A stretch of DNA of 5,761 bases from an uncultured Clostridia bacterium. Lineage in GTDB: Bacteria; Bacillota; Clostridia; Christensenellales; Aristaeellaceae. Every line of letters begins with the position of its first letter. Within the stretch, counting starts at the first letter, position 1. Position numbers and translations under genes: made by a program. The DNA lies in assembly GCA_946615785.1 (NCBI GenBank), contig CAMOIA010000110.1:1-5761 (forward strand), in the 5' to 3' direction. This document shows, piece by piece, positions 5,149-5,761 of the stretch. Below the pieces are notes generated by a model, which worked only from the letters and a program-made list of their open reading frames with translations, was not told the DNA's origin and did not search any database.

Positions 5149-5761
5149 TTCACCACCAGGTTCAAAAGCCTGCCGGGAATGTAGATCAGCTTGACGATCT
5201 GCTTGTCCCCGATTACCTTTCGCACCTCGTCGCGCTCCGCCAGTGTGGCTTCGCCCTCCGCCTTGGTGAGGGTCGAAGGCACCATCAGCTTGCATTTGAC
5301 CTTGCCGTTCACCTGCACCGCGATCTCGATTTCGTCGCGGATCAGGTCCTTTTCGCTGTATGCGGGCCAGGACTGTTTGTAGACCGGCTCGCCAAAGCCC
5401 ATGTTCTGCCAGATTTCCTCGGTGATGTGCGGGGAAACGGGAGAGAGCAGCAAAAGCAGCGTTTTGTATTCGCCTTTGGTGACGCTGCCCTTCTGGTACA
5501 GTTCGTTCACCATGGTCATCATCTGGGCGATGGCGGTGTTGAACTTCATCTGTTCAAAATCGTCCCCGACCTTTTTGACGGTCTGGTTCACGGTCACCTT
5601 CATATCATCGCTGTAGCCGTCGCCGTCCGTCACCATATCCTGCAGGCGCCATACGCGCTCCAGGAATTTGCGGCAGCCGCGTGCACCGTTCGTGCTCCAT
5701 GGGATGGCCTGGTCGAAGGCGCCCATGAACATCTCGTACATGCGGAAGGCGTCCGCGCCGA
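5145..5761 (-). CDS. leuS: Leucyl-tRNA synthetase, C-terminal part (5' end outside window)
   Basis: LeuRS charges tRNA-Leu with leucine in the cytoplasm. The window keeps the last 204 residues of a protein usually a little over 800 residues long; the Rossmann catalytic core with HIGH and KMSKS and the editing domain lie beyond the right edge. Recognisable parts are ADAFRMYEMFMGAF followed by DQAIPWSTNGARG, the anticodon-binding helical domain (KFLERVWRL, MKFNTAIAQMM, LLLLLSPVSPHITEEIW), and the C-terminal appended domain (IAVQVNGKVKCKL through IYIPGRLLNLVVK). All are typical and I see no break. Its TGA stop overlaps the ATG of the HAD gene by 4 nt (ATGA), so the two are co-transcribed. The ATG at 5741 is internal. 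Confidence 0.96.
   Translation of the reverse strand, partial: GADAFRMYEMFMGAFDQAIPWSTNGARGCRKFLERVWRLQDMVTDGDGYSDDMKVTVNQTVKKVGDDFEQMKFNTAIAQMMTMVNELYQKGSVTKGEYKTLLLLLSPVSPHITEEIWQNMGFGEPVYKQSWPAYSEKDLIRDEIEIAVQVNGKVKCKLMVPSTLTKAEGEATLAERDEVRKVIGDKQIVKLIYIPGRLLNLVVK

Noticed and set aside
5149..5295. 49-residue N-terminal extension of the HAD protein
   Set aside because: It lies wholly inside the leuS coding region, is low-complexity in translation, and HAD motif I normally sits near the N-terminus, as it does from the ATG at 5148.

Overview
This GC-rich window looks like a chromosomal segment of a Bacillota bacterium, probably one of the higher-GC gut Clostridia (inference). The clues are a type III pantothenate kinase, a PucR/CdaR-type regulator, an S41 C-terminal processing peptidase, strong AGGAGG-like ribosome binding sites, and secreted proteins pairing an SH3b-like domain with a bacterial Ig-like domain. 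No species can be named from sequence alone. I see no mobile element, CRISPR array, tRNA or rRNA.

Layout. (1) 1-378, +: the C-terminal half of coaX (coenzyme A synthesis), cut by the window start. (2) 379-565: a gap with no clear terminator after coaX. It holds a good extended -10 promoter (TGG-TATACT, 526-534) and a strong RBS. (3) 566-4344, +: four tightly spaced genes (gaps of 30, 13 and 16 nt), very likely one transcription unit. They are a PucR-type regulator, a membrane-anchored S41 serine peptidase with a PDZ domain, and two paralogous exported proteins, each with a signal peptide, an SH3b-like domain, a linker and a C-terminal Ig-like domain. (4) 4345-4500: an intergenic region with two adjacent hairpins, one with a T-tract for the + strand and one with a T-tract for the - strand, forming a convergent terminator pair. 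(5) 4501-5148, -: a HAD-superfamily phosphatase-like protein whose first motif is DWNGT instead of DxDGT. Its ATG overlaps the stop of the next gene as ATGA. (6) 5145-5761, -: the C-terminal part of leuS (leucyl-tRNA synthetase), running off the window end.

How the genes may work together. The ends of the window are housekeeping. The interesting part is the central operon: a cytoplasmic regulator, a peptidase placed outside the membrane, and two small exported proteins with domains typical of wall or protein binding. The simplest reading is an envelope module in which the peptidase and the two SH3b/Ig-like proteins act in the same compartment, as enzyme with substrates, adaptors or inhibitors, under the linked regulator. 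The architecture is seen directly; the functional link is inference from operon structure and shared location.
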